Positions 1-12,500 of a stretch of DNA of 64,000 nt are shown piece after piece (the first letter of the stretch is position 1; each line of letters begins with the position of its first letter). Below the pieces are notes generated by a model. The model did not search any database and had not been told where the DNA came from. It worked only from the letters and a program-made list of their open reading frames with translations. Position numbers and translations under genes: made by a program. This DNA is from Ascoidea asiatica (taxonomy: Eukaryota; Ascomycota; Saccharomycetes; Ascoideales; Ascoideaceae). Location of the stretch: the NCBI GenBank assembly GCA_001600695.1, contig BCKQ01000002.1:62001-126000 (forward strand), given 5' to 3'.

Positions 1-951
1 TGTTTTATTGATTATTTAGTTTATCCCTTTAAGAATAATAAGTTTAATATACTACAATTAAATTATGTCTATAATAATTTAATTCACTATATTGCATTTC
101 CAGATGATTTGAACATTTCAAAAGATGTAAATCTTAGTGATAATTTTAATTTGATTTGGTTTGACAAACCATCTTTTTTGAAAATTAAAGAATTAATTTT
201 TTTGAAAATTTTCAAAAAAATTGATAGTAATTTCAAATTTAACTTCGATCCAAGAATTTATTTTAAAGAATATGCATCGATTGATTCGGATTTACATTCA
301 AAATCACAAATAAATTCTAATAATAATAGTTTAGGTAAATTAAATTACGCATTTTTTAATAATGACTATAGTAGAAAATTTGAATTTGAAGAATTTTTGA
401 AAAACAATTTAGTCTATCATTCAATTAAAAATTTAAAAGATTTCCTAAATGTATTGATATTTTTTTATAATCTAGATATTAATAACTTTATCAATAAACA
501 GAGTTTTTCAATTGAATTATTCAATTTAATTATAAAATTTTTTGACTTAAAATTAATAGATCATTATTCAAATCAAATTAACATCAAAAGAAAATTTTAT
601 GAAAATCATTTTCTAATAAATTTAAATAAAATTAAAAGGTATAAAGCATTTTTATTAAATTCGAATAAATCTTTATGGTTCAATGAATATAAAGGAGAAA
701 TTTTGTATTTAGAAAGAATATTTGCAGTGAATTATAATAGCATCAAAATTAATGAAGAAATAATTAAAAATTTGAATAAATTTAATAAGTTTTTTAATAA
801 AGAAGGTTCTGAATCCGAATCATCTCAAGAGCAAATGTTGAATAGATATGGGTGTAATGACGCTAGAACTATTAATAAGATGGGATTAAATGATTATGAT
901 ATTGTGTTAATCAATTTGTTTGAGTATTTTTCATATATTTGTGTCGTATAA
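1..951 (+). CDS. 3' part of an unidentified protein gene (5' end outside window)
   Basis: The reading frame is open from base 1 (Cys-Phe-Ile-Asp-Tyr) to a TAA ending at 951, giving 316 C-terminal residues. The first in-frame start-like codon is a TTG at 109, but sense codons continue upstream of it, so the true start lies before the window. The protein is rich in Asn, Phe, Leu and Lys, with hydrophobic and aromatic helical-looking segments. A short Ser/Glu-rich stretch lies near residues 268-278. I see no signal peptide, zinc motif or nucleotide-binding loop. The composition looks like the C-terminal helical part of a large nuclear or cytoplasmic yeast protein, but I do not recognise the family. 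Confidence 0.75.
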   Translation, partial: CFIDYLVYPFKNNKFNILQLNYVYNNLIHYIAFPDDLNISKDVNLSDNFNLIWFDKPSFLKIKELIFLKIFKKIDSNFKFNFDPRIYFKEYASIDSDLHSKSQINSNNNSLGKLNYAFFNNDYSRKFEFEEFLKNNLVYHSIKNLKDFLNVLIFFYNLDINNFINKQSFSIELFNLIIKFFDLKLIDHYSNQINIKRKFYENHFLINLNKIKRYKAFLLNSNKSLWFNEYKGEILYLERIFAVNYNSIKINEEIIKNLNKFNKFFNKEGSESESSQEQMLNRYGCNDARTINKMGLNDYDIVLINLFEYFSYICVV

Positions 952-1475
952 AAACTTTAATAAAAAATTTTGGAAATGAGATTATACTCAATTTTTAGTA
1001 AGTACTAAATAAACAGTAGTGTTTATACTGATTGATCAGTGACTAATATTTTGTCGTACTGAGAGAAGACAACAAAAAAATACGCCAAAAGTGCGACGGA
1101 AATTCCTTAATTCTGCTAGTGGAGGTATCCTCAAGCATAATTTATAATAATAAACAATAGTCACGTGTATTGTTTACCCTTTTTTTAAGGCTGTTAAATC
1201 GATGGTGTGTGGCTGGTGTAGTGGAGTAATTGGCTCCGTTTTGCATGACTGAAGCAAAATATGCTTCTTAAATACTGTGATCTGATTCAGCAACTTAGTT
1301 TTGAGTAACAGTTAATATCCAAATATTCTTATCCAAGTTTTCCATCGGTTTAATTATCAAAAAATGTTACAGATAAGCATATCCATTAAAAGATGATTAA
1401 AAACAATAATGGATTCATAAGAAACTAAAAACAAATATTTCATCAATAATCTGAAATTTTTACCTTCTTCCTACA
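952..1475. promoter_or_regulatory. Intergenic region, promoter of the PXMP4-like gene
   Basis: No credible ORF. It holds two small inverted repeats with 6 bp arms and 2 bp spacers, at 995-1008 (TTAGTA/TACTAA) and 1027-1040 (ACTGAT/ATCAGT). It also holds a larger palindromic site at 1151-1176 around a CACGTG E-box. The first two lie just after the upstream gene's stop and could belong to its 3' end; that is inference. Confidence 0.5.
1151..1176. promoter_or_regulatory. Inverted forkhead-like sites flanking a CACGTG E-box
   Basis: TAAACAATA (1151-1159) and its exact reverse complement TATTGTTTA (1168-1176) flank the 8 bp spacer GTCACGTG. GTCACGTG matches the Cbf1 consensus RTCACRTG. The arms resemble forkhead sites, whose core is RYAAACA. 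The site lies about 300 bp upstream of the PXMP4-like ATG. The symmetry is seen directly; the binding proteins are inferred. Confidence 0.45.
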
Positions 1476-2243
1476 ATGTTTTTAACTAAAGCAAAGTTAG
1501 CCGAGATATTAAAATCAAAGCAAATATTCTCTTCTATTATTAATTCACCAGCTAAAATGAACTTACTCCAGATACTTTATTCTTCAAGAAATGCTTTTTT
1601 ATATGGTGCAAAGCTTCGTATGGCTCATTCTTTAGTTCTATTCTTTTTATTATCTAAAACCAAATCATTGAGGTCTTTTAAATTAAAAATCAAAAAAATA
1701 ATCCAAAATTCCTTCAAGCATGGCTTCTCTTTAGCGATTTATGCATTTTCATATAAATTTTTATTATATTTCTTCAGAACTTTAAGAAATTCTTCTAGTA
1801 TAACAAACTTTAAAACCAAAAATATGACTAAAACTATAATGAAAAAACATAAAAAAACTAGTAATAAAAATCTTCCCATAGATTATTTTTTATCTGGATC
1901 AATAGCTTCATTATTTATCTTTGGCGATATAATTCCATATTTTACAAATCAAATAACTTTTCAAATAACATTATACCTTCTTTCTAGAGTTTTATTAGCT
2001 TTATCAAAAAGACTTTCAATATTTTTATTTTTTTCAAATCCCAAGTTAATAAGCTTTTATAAATCTCTATCTTTATCAAAAATTCAAAAATTTTTCTGGG
2101 CAATAACTGCTTCTTTAACTTGGGGTTTAATAATGGTTCTTCATATACATGACCCAAGTAATATGAATTATTCATTAAAGCTTTCAATGGATTATATTTA
2201 TTCTGATTATAATTTGGATTCATTTTTAAATTTCTTATTTTAG
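1476..2243 (+). CDS. PXMP4: Peroxisomal membrane protein 4 (PXMP4/PMP24-like)
   Basis: 255 residues starting at an ATG. The sequence follows PXMP4 (PMP24), an integral peroxisomal membrane protein distantly related to the Tim17/Tim22/Tim23/Pmp24 superfamily. Matching blocks are an N-terminal SSRNAFLYGAK motif (about residues 36-46) with a following MAHSLV, then a central SGSIASLFIFGD segment, the motif LYLLSRVLLAL (about 166-176), and a C-terminal WGLIMVLH followed by SLKLSMDYIYSD. Compared with animal PXMP4 (about 210 residues) it has a short N-terminal extension and a basic insert near residues 108-133 (several Lys). Known biology: the family sits in the peroxisomal membrane and its molecular role is poorly defined. 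Promoter sites at 1151-1176 may control it. Confidence 0.85.
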   Translation: MFLTKAKLAEILKSKQIFSSIINSPAKMNLLQILYSSRNAFLYGAKLRMAHSLVLFFLLSKTKSLRSFKLKIKKIIQNSFKHGFSLAIYAFSYKFLLYFFRTLRNSSSITNFKTKNMTKTIMKKHKKTSNKNLPIDYFLSGSIASLFIFGDIIPYFTNQITFQITLYLLSRVLLALSKRLSIFLFFSNPKLISFYKSLSLSKIQKFFWAITASLTWGLIMVLHIHDPSNMNYSLKLSMDYIYSDYNLDSFLNFLF

Positions 2244-2706
2244 ATGGAGTATATCTATAATTTTATTTCAGTAATTTTTGTTATAACTGCATACAATAAA
2301 AATTAAACATTTATTCGAATCAAGCAACTATCATTTATTTTTAGCTTATAATAAATACTTTAGCCATATTTAAATTTCTATTGTGTACAATTTTCTTAAG
2401 TACTTAAAATTCGATTATTTAGCTTATTGATCTTCCCCTTTTATATAAACGTAGACATTTTCAGATAAGTATTAATGAAAACTACAACAGTAAGAACGAG
2501 GATAAGTTGAAATATAATATCCTGAGTATTTTCAAGCTTGTTAAATTTACTTTTGCAGCATGGCACCTTGAAAAAGTTATGATAAGAAATGAGTGAAGTT
2601 TATAATAACTACGCGTTTTATTTAATTTTTAAAATTTAAGATTTTTATTAAAAAATCATTAAGATTATTCTATTATATTATTGATTTATATAATTCAGGT
2701 TGTAAT
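2244..2706. other. Intergenic region between convergent PXMP4-like and VPS35 genes
   Basis: Two 3' ends face each other here. No ORF or RNA gene recognised. A perfect 12 bp palindrome TTAAGTACTTAA lies at 2396-2407. The rest is AT-rich trailer sequence. Confidence 0.5.
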
Positions 2707-5547
2707 TTAGCATCTTATTAATTCGAATCTTTCGTCAATCATTTTTTGTCTTCCGATATATTCTAAGGTTCTTTGAAAATGCTTAACTGGTAGGTCATCA
2801 ATCTCATTGTTTTCAAGATTATTTTTGATTAGCTCAATTAAATTATTAACATAATTTGAAGATATTAAATTTCCATGAATATAATAATATATACATTGAT
2901 TCAAAATTTCAATGAATAATTCAATTGACACTGAACTTTCAATACAACTATCTGAAATTCTTAAAGATTTTTGCAAACATTCCATAACTCTTTTATTACT
3001 GGTGATTAGATTTTCGTTTGAAGCTTTATCATCTTTCAATTCCCTTTTATTATTTATATGTGGCTTAATGTCATTTGATTGATACCATAAATGAGAGGCA
3101 AAATAAACTGCTCTACATTGATCTGGCTTCTTAAGCAATTTGACAGAATACAAAACAATTTTGGTTATTAGATTATCATAATTTTCTTTATCAAGGTCAC
3201 TTTCACTTTCAATATAAAAGTTATTATAATATGAGATTAAGATGGAGATTAATTCAGTTATTATTTGATATTGCTGTTTAGAGTTAACTAATTCTTCATA
3301 AATTGAAAAAATTTTAATAAAAAATTCATTGGTAAAATCGTTCATATAAATTTCATTTGAAATATTAGAAATAGAGATTAATAATTTCATCGCCAACTCT
3401 AAAGAACCGATTTCCGTTAACTCATTAACATATTTTGTTAAATTCCTAAAGATTTTTCTAATTTCAGTTGTATGACGTTTAATCTTTTTATCATATTTTT
3501 CTTTTAAATCTTTATGCAATTCAATCTCTTTCACAAATTTGGATATTTTGAAATTAGCTCTTCTGATTATCTTAAGATAATTGAATATCAATGAACTATA
3601 TGTGAATTTTATTTTATTACCTCCTTTACATAAAAATTTAGCTGTAATATCCAATAATTGAGAATTTTTAATTGGGTTTTTATTATAAACAAGATGCAAA
3701 ATTCTAGCAATTCTTTCTTGATTCAATAATATTTCCCTAGTAAACTCCTCTTCATTTGAATTATCTGAAGAATTAATCTCTTTAATACCTTCACCGAATA
3801 AAAGTGATGCAGAAGCAGATACTTTTCTCGAATTTTCACCTTCGTTATCTTTTGAGTTTTTTTCATTGATTGTTATACTTAGCAAATTAAATACGCATAC
3901 TACAGCATCTTCATTCTCAAGTTTCATTTCTTGGTCTAATATTTTCTGAAGATATTCTTGAGCAATAAAATTATGGACTTGAGATGATTGACTTTGTAAT
4001 AATTTATTATAGTTTTTAAGCTTTAATAATAATTCAAGATTGATTTTTGATTCTGATTTGGTATACTGTTGCGCAAAAACACTTACAAAATTAACAGGAA
4101 TTAAAAGAATATTTTTTAAGTTTTCTTCAGTAGAAGTAGATGAAGACTCTCTTATATCTTTGAAATCCTCTAAACTTTTCAAGGTAAAGTCTAATAATAA
4201 ATCAATGTTTTGATAGTTTTTAGGATAATAGGTTAATGAAAGCTTACAAAGTTTTTCAATTAAGGCAGTAATATCTTCAATTGATAAATCAGGTCTCAAT
4301 TCATTAAGTTTTTGAATATAATCATAAAATCTTTCAAATAAATCAAAATTTTTTTTTGAGTTTTCATTACCATCTAATTTATTTTTTATGGAATTATTTT
4401 CAATATCCACTATAGGATCTTTTTTAAATTTATCATCAGTCTTTGTGAATACTTTATGATCAGGATTTTCATTATTTCTGTTAATTTTATTTTCAGGTTC
4501 AATATTTTTACTGTTACTTTTTTCTTTTTCTTTTTCTTTTTCTTTTTCTTTTTCTTTTTCTTTTTCTTTTTCGTTTTTGTTTTTGTTTTCATCTATATCT
4601 TCAATAGTTAATTTATTCAAATCAACAATCCCATTTTCCCTATTGATAAAGTTAGTTAATCTTGTCATTAAAGTTATTAGAATTTTTTTTAAACTAACTT
4701 GAGGAATTAAATTTAAGGTAGCATCTAATAAAGTATCTAAAGTGAATAAATGAAATTCATCAGGAAAAACTTGAATAATAACATCCAGTAGATATTCTTG
4801 AGCAATTGAATCTCTGCATTGAACAATCTGTTCTAAAATTCTTGGTAAAATTTGATTTGAATAGATATTTTTATTGATATTTTCTAATTGAGATAATCTA
4901 ACAAGATTTGAACCAACTAATATTTGAAGTTGTTTTCTTTCAATGGTTCTTTTATTTCTTTCTCTTGAATGACCTTGATGTTGAAGTCTAACCCATAACT
5001 TATTCATTTCAATAAAGTTATTCAAAATAAATTCGATAGATTCATTAACTGATTCAGTTGTATCGGGAAGTAAATTCTTTGTTCTCTGTGATAAATAATA
5101 ACGAAGAAAAAGACCTCTTATTGGATGTTGAACACCCCTACACATTTCAATCATATCTTTAATGATTTCATGCAATGGAGAGTCTTTGATTGACATATAA
5201 ACAGTACCAACAGTAATCATTAAGTATAATCTTGGAATAATATTACCAGCATATTGAACTAATTCATATAAATCACTTAAATGATTATTTGGATGATTTT
5301 CTTTCAAATAATTAGATAATAAAGATAAGGAATCATAAACATTTATGTATAATTCATAATATTGTTTCGGTTCTAAAGAAGAAGTTCTTAATTCTGATAA
5401 GAATGTTGAGGCATGTTTTAATGCATCCATTAATTTTTTGGAATCCAAACACTTTTTCATTAAAATGGTTTGCTGCTTGATTATTGTTAAAGAGTCATTA
5501 AGCATTATACCCTGCTCATTAGCAGTTACAATTCTAGTTGAAGCCAT
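2707..5547 (-). CDS. VPS35: Vps35, retromer cargo-recognition subunit
   Basis: 946 residues, close to yeast Vps35 (944). Vps35 is the alpha-solenoid scaffold of retromer, which with Vps26 and Vps29 retrieves cargo such as the carboxypeptidase Y receptor from endosomes to the Golgi. The N-terminal fifth is strongly diagnostic: an early run of helices (DALKHASTFLSELR) followed by PRLYLMITVGTVYM (about residues 110-123) and then GVQHPIRGLFLRYYLSQ. The rest is consistent with HEAT-like helices. A charged, low-complexity insert (about residues 315-385) includes an (EK)n run encoded by a hexanucleotide repeat. It sits between the Vps26-binding N-terminal half and the Vps29-binding C-terminal half, so it is probably a flexible loop. 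The ATG at 5547 begins the conserved reading. Confidence 0.95.
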   Translation of the reverse strand: MASTRIVTANEQGIMLNDSLTIIKQQTILMKKCLDSKKLMDALKHASTFLSELRTSSLEPKQYYELYINVYDSLSLLSNYLKENHPNNHLSDLYELVQYAGNIIPRLYLMITVGTVYMSIKDSPLHEIIKDMIEMCRGVQHPIRGLFLRYYLSQRTKNLLPDTTESVNESIEFILNNFIEMNKLWVRLQHQGHSRERNKRTIERKQLQILVGSNLVRLSQLENINKNIYSNQILPRILEQIVQCRDSIAQEYLLDVIIQVFPDEFHLFTLDTLLDATLNLIPQVSLKKILITLMTRLTNFINRENGIVDLNKLTIEDIDENKNKNEKEKEKEKEKEKEKEKEKSNSKNIEPENKINRNNENPDHKVFTKTDDKFKKDPIVDIENNSIKNKLDGNENSKKNFDLFERFYDYIQKLNELRPDLSIEDITALIEKLCKLSLTYYPKNYQNIDLLLDFTLKSLEDFKDIRESSSTSTEENLKNILLIPVNFVSVFAQQYTKSESKINLELLLKLKNYNKLLQSQSSQVHNFIAQEYLQKILDQEMKLENEDAVVCVFNLLSITINEKNSKDNEGENSRKVSASASLLFGEGIKEINSSDNSNEEEFTREILLNQERIARILHLVYNKNPIKNSQLLDITAKFLCKGGNKIKFTYSSLIFNYLKIIRRANFKISKFVKEIELHKDLKEKYDKKIKRHTTEIRKIFRNLTKYVNELTEIGSLELAMKLLISISNISNEIYMNDFTNEFFIKIFSIYEELVNSKQQYQIITELISILISYYNNFYIESESDLDKENYDNLITKIVLYSVKLLKKPDQCRAVYFASHLWYQSNDIKPHINNKRELKDDKASNENLITSNKRVMECLQKSLRISDSCIESSVSIELFIEILNQCIYYYIHGNLISSNYVNNLIELIKNNLENNEIDDLPVKHFQRTLEYIGRQKMIDERFELIRC
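4517..4574 (-). repeat. Hexanucleotide coding repeat (EK)n in VPS35
   Basis: About nine tandem copies of TTTTTC on the plus strand, read as GAAAAA-type codon pairs (Glu-Lys) on the coding strand. The six-base unit keeps the frame whatever the copy number, so length variation between strains is likely. Confidence 0.85.
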
Positions 5548-6539
5548 TATATAATAAAGCTTAACAAATTTGAATTTCAGACTTATTGTTAGAATATATA
5601 GCTTGACTAATCCTAATGTATCAGACGACTTAAAATAATTTGAAGTAAAGGAATATTAATAATAAGTCTAAAATATATAGGAAAATAGTTGAACCAGATA
5701 AGTTTGAAAAATCTAAATGTATCAAATGGAAGATAAAGAAAAAAGAATAAAGGCTAGTCTACTCAACCAAGTCACAACCTACACAAATATTGATAAGAGC
5801 AAATGAGATTCTAATTTGATTTACTAATAATATTGATGTAAGTTTTAAAGAACGACAATTGTTAATATATCACCACTACATACAATAAGCTTATATTATC
5901 TATAAAAATATTCATATTATTCATAGAAAATTTGAAAATTAGAACATAGATATATTTTGATCAAATTCAGAATATCTTCAAAGAGCGAATGAGAAAACGC
6001 AGTGTTCCAGCAGTCCTGAGATCCTCCTGAGTTTGAGCTGTTGCCAACAATTAATCACTGTTACCTCTCGACACCTTTACCAATACAACAGAGATTTGGC
6101 TGAACAATGCCCGTCTGGTAACGTGGCGGTGGCGGTTTGTTGGCGTTGTTCCCCAGCCACTGTACAGAAATTCGCCACACACTCCGCCCAAGCAATATTT
6201 GTATCCTGGATTATATTTTCCGGATCCTAGACTAGCGAATATCATTAACTAATTATTTCGATATATTCTGTTGTACCGGTTAAATATTGTCTGTCATATT
6301 GATTTTTACGATGCCTAATAAAATATACATGTATTATCAGTTAAATAAAATTAAAGATCTCAAACTCAATAGAAAAAAAAAGAAAGTAGAAAATAAATAT
6401 ACAAAAAAAATTTTGAAAAAAAAAAGATGACACCTAGCTGTATTGCTTCTCTCTAAGGAATTCTAATTCCTGGAATTCTGTTACTATGCTTTTATATTAT
6501 TATATTACCTTATATATTAAAGATCTAATTTTGAACCTA
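5548..6539. promoter_or_regulatory. VPS35 promoter and FAS1 3' region with a GC-rich block
   Basis: AT-rich sequence next to VPS35 gives way at about 6000-6240 to a distinctly GC-richer block. Short overlapping ORFs of 64-65 codons occur there on both strands, but they show no family resemblance and look like a composition effect. The block lies 450-690 bp upstream of the VPS35 ATG, so it may be its upstream control region. Poly-A-rich sequence at 6370-6430 lies just past the FAS1 3' end. Confidence 0.45.
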
Positions 6540-9500
6540 TTAAGCTTCATAACTTTCCCAGTTATCTACTATAGATCTTATTTTATCTGATTTGGTTAAT
6601 TCATAAACTTCTTCGAAATATTCTTTAGTTATTTCAAAGGGTTTAGCTGTTAAGTTAGGAATATATTTACCCACCAAGTTTGCAGGTTTGATAGCATTTT
6701 TTGGAACTTTCTTTTCAAGAAATCTTTGAAATGGTTTAACACCACTTCTAAGATATGATGAATGAAATGGAACCGAAATACCCTTTAATGGAATACAAGC
6801 AAATCCTCTTTCTAATTCAATTGGCTGTGATTTTTCACTACTTTTTTTTGCAACTTCTGTGACAATTTCACTCAAATGTTCTGCAACTTTTTCTATACTC
6901 ATAGTATTTAATAATTTATCAATATCAATTTTTTGTAATTTGAATACATTCAAAACATTTGTTAATGTATCTAATCCTCTTAGATCTCCTGCTGCAACAT
7001 ATTGTTGATTTTCAACATTATAATTTACAATTTCTAATAACCATTTAGTTTGTTCTGCAATATGTGTAACAACAAATCTTAAAGCTGAATCATTGAAAGT
7101 TTTAGAAATTCTTGATGGATTAACTGCTATCATTCCATAATTACTTCTTCCTTTTTCATCTCTTGGTACTGCAACTTGCATTGTCATTCCTCTATAAAAT
7201 ACAACTTCAACTAAACTTTCAATTGGCATAACATCCCCTAGAGATGCAAGTGCAGAATATTCTCCTAATGAATGTCCTGCAAACATACAATCTTGTGGAA
7301 CAAGACCTTTGGTTTTTAAATCTTCAAATGATGCTTTTTCCATTAATGTTAAAGCTGGTTGAGTGAATTGTGTAGCTGATAAAAGACCTGTTGGTGATTT
7401 AAATGTAAATGATTTAGTATCTTTTGTAATAGTTTTGAAAATCTTTTCTGATTTCAACTCCCCATTTTTTCCAATTGTTTCAAACATCATTGTCATATAA
7501 TTTTCTTTTATTTTTTTACCTTCAGCACCTCCAAAATGAATTGTTAATTCATTTGGATTATTTTTCACAATATCTAATATTGAAAATCCATAAGTATTTA
7601 AAAAATGTCTATCTGCTCTATCCCAAACATCTCTTGCAACTTTAGATTTACTGTATAAATCCATACCCATACCTTGCTCTTGAGACCCTTGCCCAGTAAA
7701 TACATATGCAGATAATGGTTGTTCAATCTCAGCTTCACCTATTAAAACTGTAGCTCCGGTTTCTGCGTTCTTTGTTTCAATCTTGATAATTTTACGTCCA
7801 TTAATCATTCCAACCATATCTAAGCTTGTCTCCAAATTACTATTAGGTAATATCATTGCAACAAAATTACAACTATAAGCTCTAACTCTTGAAGCAACAT
7901 TATCTGCTGCCCATGTTTCCACTAATGCTCGAACAATAGCTGAAGTGTACATTCCATGTGTAATTGTTCCTGGTAAATTAGCATATTCAGAAAATACTCT
8001 TGAAACATGAATTGGATTGAAATCACCAGAAACAGCTGCATAAGCATCATTACTTCCTGGAGTTTTTTCGTTTAATTCTTCACCAGAACTGATAGGGATT
8101 GTATTATCAAATAAAACTGGTTGTTCAATGGTATTCCCGTTTCTAGTTAAATAATCCATGACAGGGTTACCATATGATTCACTAGCTTCATATTCAATAG
8201 TACCAACCGATTTAATCTCTTTTGTTGGAAGTTCAAGTAAAACTTGACCAGTAGTCTTCACTGAAGAAAATAATGTTTCGCTCTTGAATGTAACTTCTGT
8301 ATTACAACGGAAAGTCAATGTTTGATTAATTAAATCAAGTTTAGGATCAAGTAAATGAACCCACTCTTTAGATCTTAATACAGCAACATCTTTCATAGAT
8401 TTGAAATAAATTTCAATTGGGGTTTCTTCTTTCTTTTCGAAAGTATTTTCAAAAGAATTATATTCACCCCTATAAAAAAATTCAGAAGTGACCTCCATTA
8501 CCTGTTCACCATCTCTCATAATAATTCCAACAACACGAACTTGTTTACCAGTAGGTTTATTAATGATTGCTTTAATCTCAGCATAAGTAGTTACCACATC
8601 TCCTAATTTCAATGGTGTTGCATCTGGCATCATTTTATAACCATTTGAAAGATGAACTAATTTCAATAAATCTCCATCAATCACTTTAGGGAAAATAGCC
8701 TTCATTATAGCTTTCCATCCAACGACAATTGCAAAATCCATTGGTGCTAATGTTTCTTGACCAGACCTTTCAACATATGATTCACAGTTATTACCAATAG
8801 CATGAGTGAACTCGGATATGGCTTGTCCAGTAATTTTAACTTCGTCACCTGTTATCAATGATTGGACATCTAATTCAATTTGAGGTTCTTCTGCACCGAA
8901 CCATAATCTCCAATAAAATTGTTTTATACGATCATTTCTTCCTTCAATATGTTCTTTAATAAGGGCAAATCCATCTGTTCTATCAAATGAATATAATAAT
9001 TCTAATGCTTCTGGTTTATTATCAAAAGTACGATGTTCAATTAAATTCATTGAAATAGTCTTAAGATCAGATTTCAACTTTATTTCAACAGTTTTTTTAT
9101 ACTTTCCTTTGAATGGCTCATAAAGATTTAAAGTAGATTTATTTGGATTTGAAAAATTTGAAATAGATATTTTAATATTAGCCGATGGTGCCAACAATTT
9201 ATGGGTCGGATTTGGAAGAAATTTTATTCCTTGGACTATTCTATTACTTGAAATAAAAGCATGTAGCCAAGAACGCTTTGATCCAGCTAATAAATCAAGC
9301 CACTCTTTTTTAGATGGTAAATTTCTATCACTAAGATTATAAGTGACTTCATCAGAGTCCTTGACAACTTTAACATGGGATAAAGTCTCAGCATCTTTTG
9401 GAGATGATACCCCACCAAAATATTCAACAACAGGGATTGTGGATGCATCATCATTATAAAAATCTTTGATAAGTTTTTCAATGTGACCATTGTGAATACC

Positions 9501-12500
9501 ATCCATGATTTCTTTCACAGGTTCATCAACCTTAACTGTATATTGAGCTGCAACTGGGCCATGCAAAATGCAAGTTCTTTGAACATCTTGATCTACTACA
9601 GCTTCAAGATCTTCTGATTGCCATAAAGAATCCTTTTTGAAAAATACTTCAAGTCTCTCATCAATAACTGGTACAAAAGGAACAGGCTTTTGCATAGGAT
9701 TTTGACATTCTAATAAGAAGTAGTCGCAATCTTCTTGATTTATTAGTTGAGTTTCAATTGCAGGGTAAGAAGAAATCAATTTTTCATAGACAAAATCAGG
9801 ATTAGACAATTGATCGAAATTTTGTAAAATGGATAAAGTTTTAGTAGTAATAAATCTTTCCTCGATTCTTCTTATTAGTTTACCAGCAAAGTTTCTTAAA
9901 GATATATCAATCCACTGATTCCTAGATCTAACATACATTAATTCAATTAATCTTAGAATAAGTTCACCATATGTCATATCTAAAATATCACAAGGTCCAG
10001 AAGCGTTTTTACCAAACCATGGCTTTTGGAAATCAGCATTTAGTCTCTTGATAATATAATCCTTCTTTTCAAGTAAAGCATCTAAAAGTTTATTTTTAGG
10101 TAATTTAAAAAATTTGTCATCAAATTCTTTCCATAACAATACACCTCTTGTAGCGATTTTATGAATTGGCTCACCCATTTCGGAACGAACTGTAACAATT
10201 CCTCCAGTTGGTTTTTTGTAGGTTTGCTCCCAAAGTTCATCACCTACACCTGCACATGATGCAATAAGTTCCTTAACTTTTGGAGATGTTTTACATTCTT
10301 TAGCAACCATGACTCTAGAGCCAAAAAGGAAACCATCAAATGGCATTGGTGGATAATTAAATTTGCTTGACCATTCACCAGTTAAATAAGGATAGGTTTC
10401 CTCATTTGAACCAAAACCTGAACCTGCAACTAGAATAATGTTAGACTGCTTTCTTATCTTGGAATACATTTGAAGTATAGGCTGATGGAAATCTTCGAAT
10501 GAATGATGACCACCTCCACGACCACCCGTCCACTGTAAAACTATAGGAAAATCTGGATATGCTTTGGCAATAGAAATACATTGAGAGATGGAATCAATTG
10601 AACCGGGTTTTAAGCCTAGATGTGTTAGGCCTAATGTCTCAATATATTCCCCTGCAACTTCTAATGAAGGAACACCGGCACCTATTGTTAACGATTGAAT
10701 TGGGAATCCTTTTTCTCTTAATTCCTTTATCATAGGAATTCCCCATTGAAGCATTCTTGGATTCACATAAATTAAATTGATTCCAATTCCACAACCGGGC
10801 TCAATTTTATCAGTAATTTTTTTCAAAGCATTTGTCATCATTGGAGCAGTGAAATAACCACCACCAGCTAATTCAATATGATAACCAGCATTAATTGTAC
10901 TTGCAACAAAATCTGGACTAACAGTCGAAGGTGTCATTCCAGGAATCATTAAAGGAGGTCTCCCCAATAATCTTGAAAATTTTGTGTCGACAAAAGTTTT
11001 TCCTGAAACAGTTTTTACAAGCTTAGGCTTAAATTCAGCAAACCAATTAGAGGCCCATCTAATAGATTCAGTATTCCTATCAAAAATTTCTTCCTTAAAG
11101 CCAAATTCATCATCAGAATTAGCATTATCAAAAGTACCGGCTAGTATAATTCTAACACCAGTACCATCTTTATTACGATGAGTTAAAACACCTAATCCAG
11201 ACAGACCACCAGGGCCAAAATCGAGAATATGAGTAGCTTTGAAAGTAGTGGCTTTTTCCCAGTGAACAGGCAACTTAGTAATGGACATGACAATTCTTTT
11301 GGCTAATGAACCATCAAAACTTCTTAAATCGGAACCATCAAAAGTATCAAAAACAGGAATTTTAAGAGCTTCTTGACTGAACTCAATATTATTTGACGAT
11401 AAATCAGCTACTATCTTATCAAGAGCTGGATCTAATAAAGGACTATGAAAAGGAGAAGTTATTGGTAAAAATCTATTAGAAAATTTTAGCTTTCTTTCAG
11501 AAAACGGAACTCTTGCTTGATCTAAGCCAGGAGCGGCTTTAGCTTTTCTAAGCGAAAGATTTAAGCCACATAAAGATTGGGGAGGACCACTTACAACAAT
11601 ATTTCTAGCCCCGTTTATTAAAGAAATTACCATTTTATTTTCTTCCGGTAAATGCTTATTTGTTTTAGCAACAAAACTTTCAACTTCATCTAAAGAAAGA
11701 TCTCTAATTGATAACATTGGAGAAGGTCTACCTTCATTGTTTTCAATTGAATCAGAAAATACTGAAGGAGGTAAAGATGTATTTGGATAAACTTGTAAGC
11801 ATCTAAAACCAATAAAAAATAATAAGGAAACAGCTTTTAAAGAATTTTGAATAAAAGAATCCCAATCACTAGAAGCAGCTATAGCTACTGCAGTTGCTAA
11901 CCCTTGAGAATGACCTGTTGCACCTTTGATCGAGTCCCTCAATTGACCTGGAGTAATTTCCAAAATTTTTGCTGTCAAAGCAAAATGACAAATTTGAATA
12001 ACTCCTATAATTGGACAAGAAATTGGAATTGATAATAAATAATCATTATCAGGAGTTTTTTCAGGGTTATTTAACCAAGATTTGATATCTAAGCCTTGAG
12101 TGTATACTTTTTCTGAATCTTTGGTTATTGAAACTAAATTTTTTAAAGTTATATCAAATTGGGAAATTAAATCGGATATTAAAGGAGAATATATATGATA
12201 GATATCTCTTAATTCTTCGAAATAGTCTTCAGTATTACCTTGGCCACCAAATATAGCATAAATATTAGCCGATTTTGAAGACAATAAAGCAGATTTTGGA
12301 GTTATAGAAGATTTAGAAGAAGATATTAAAGTTGAAGATTGTGATTGTAATTGAGCTTCGTATATAGTTTTAGCAGAATAATAATTTTTTATCATATCTT
12401 TGACTTTTTCAATTGAAGTTGGATATTCTTCATCTTTTAGAGAAATTGAGGCTAAGTAGTGAATATCTTTATTTGATAAATAGGAGGAATTAAATTCTGA

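Noticed and set aside
6088..6120. ACAGAGAT stretch resembling the U6 snRNA core
   Set aside because: The bases after ACAGAGA do not continue as in U6, and there is no matching 3' stem or terminal T-run at the right distance.
6033..6245. Overlapping 64-65 codon ORFs on both strands upstream of VPS35
   Set aside because: They lie in a GC-rich promoter block where stop codons are rare, overlap each other almost completely, and resemble no family.
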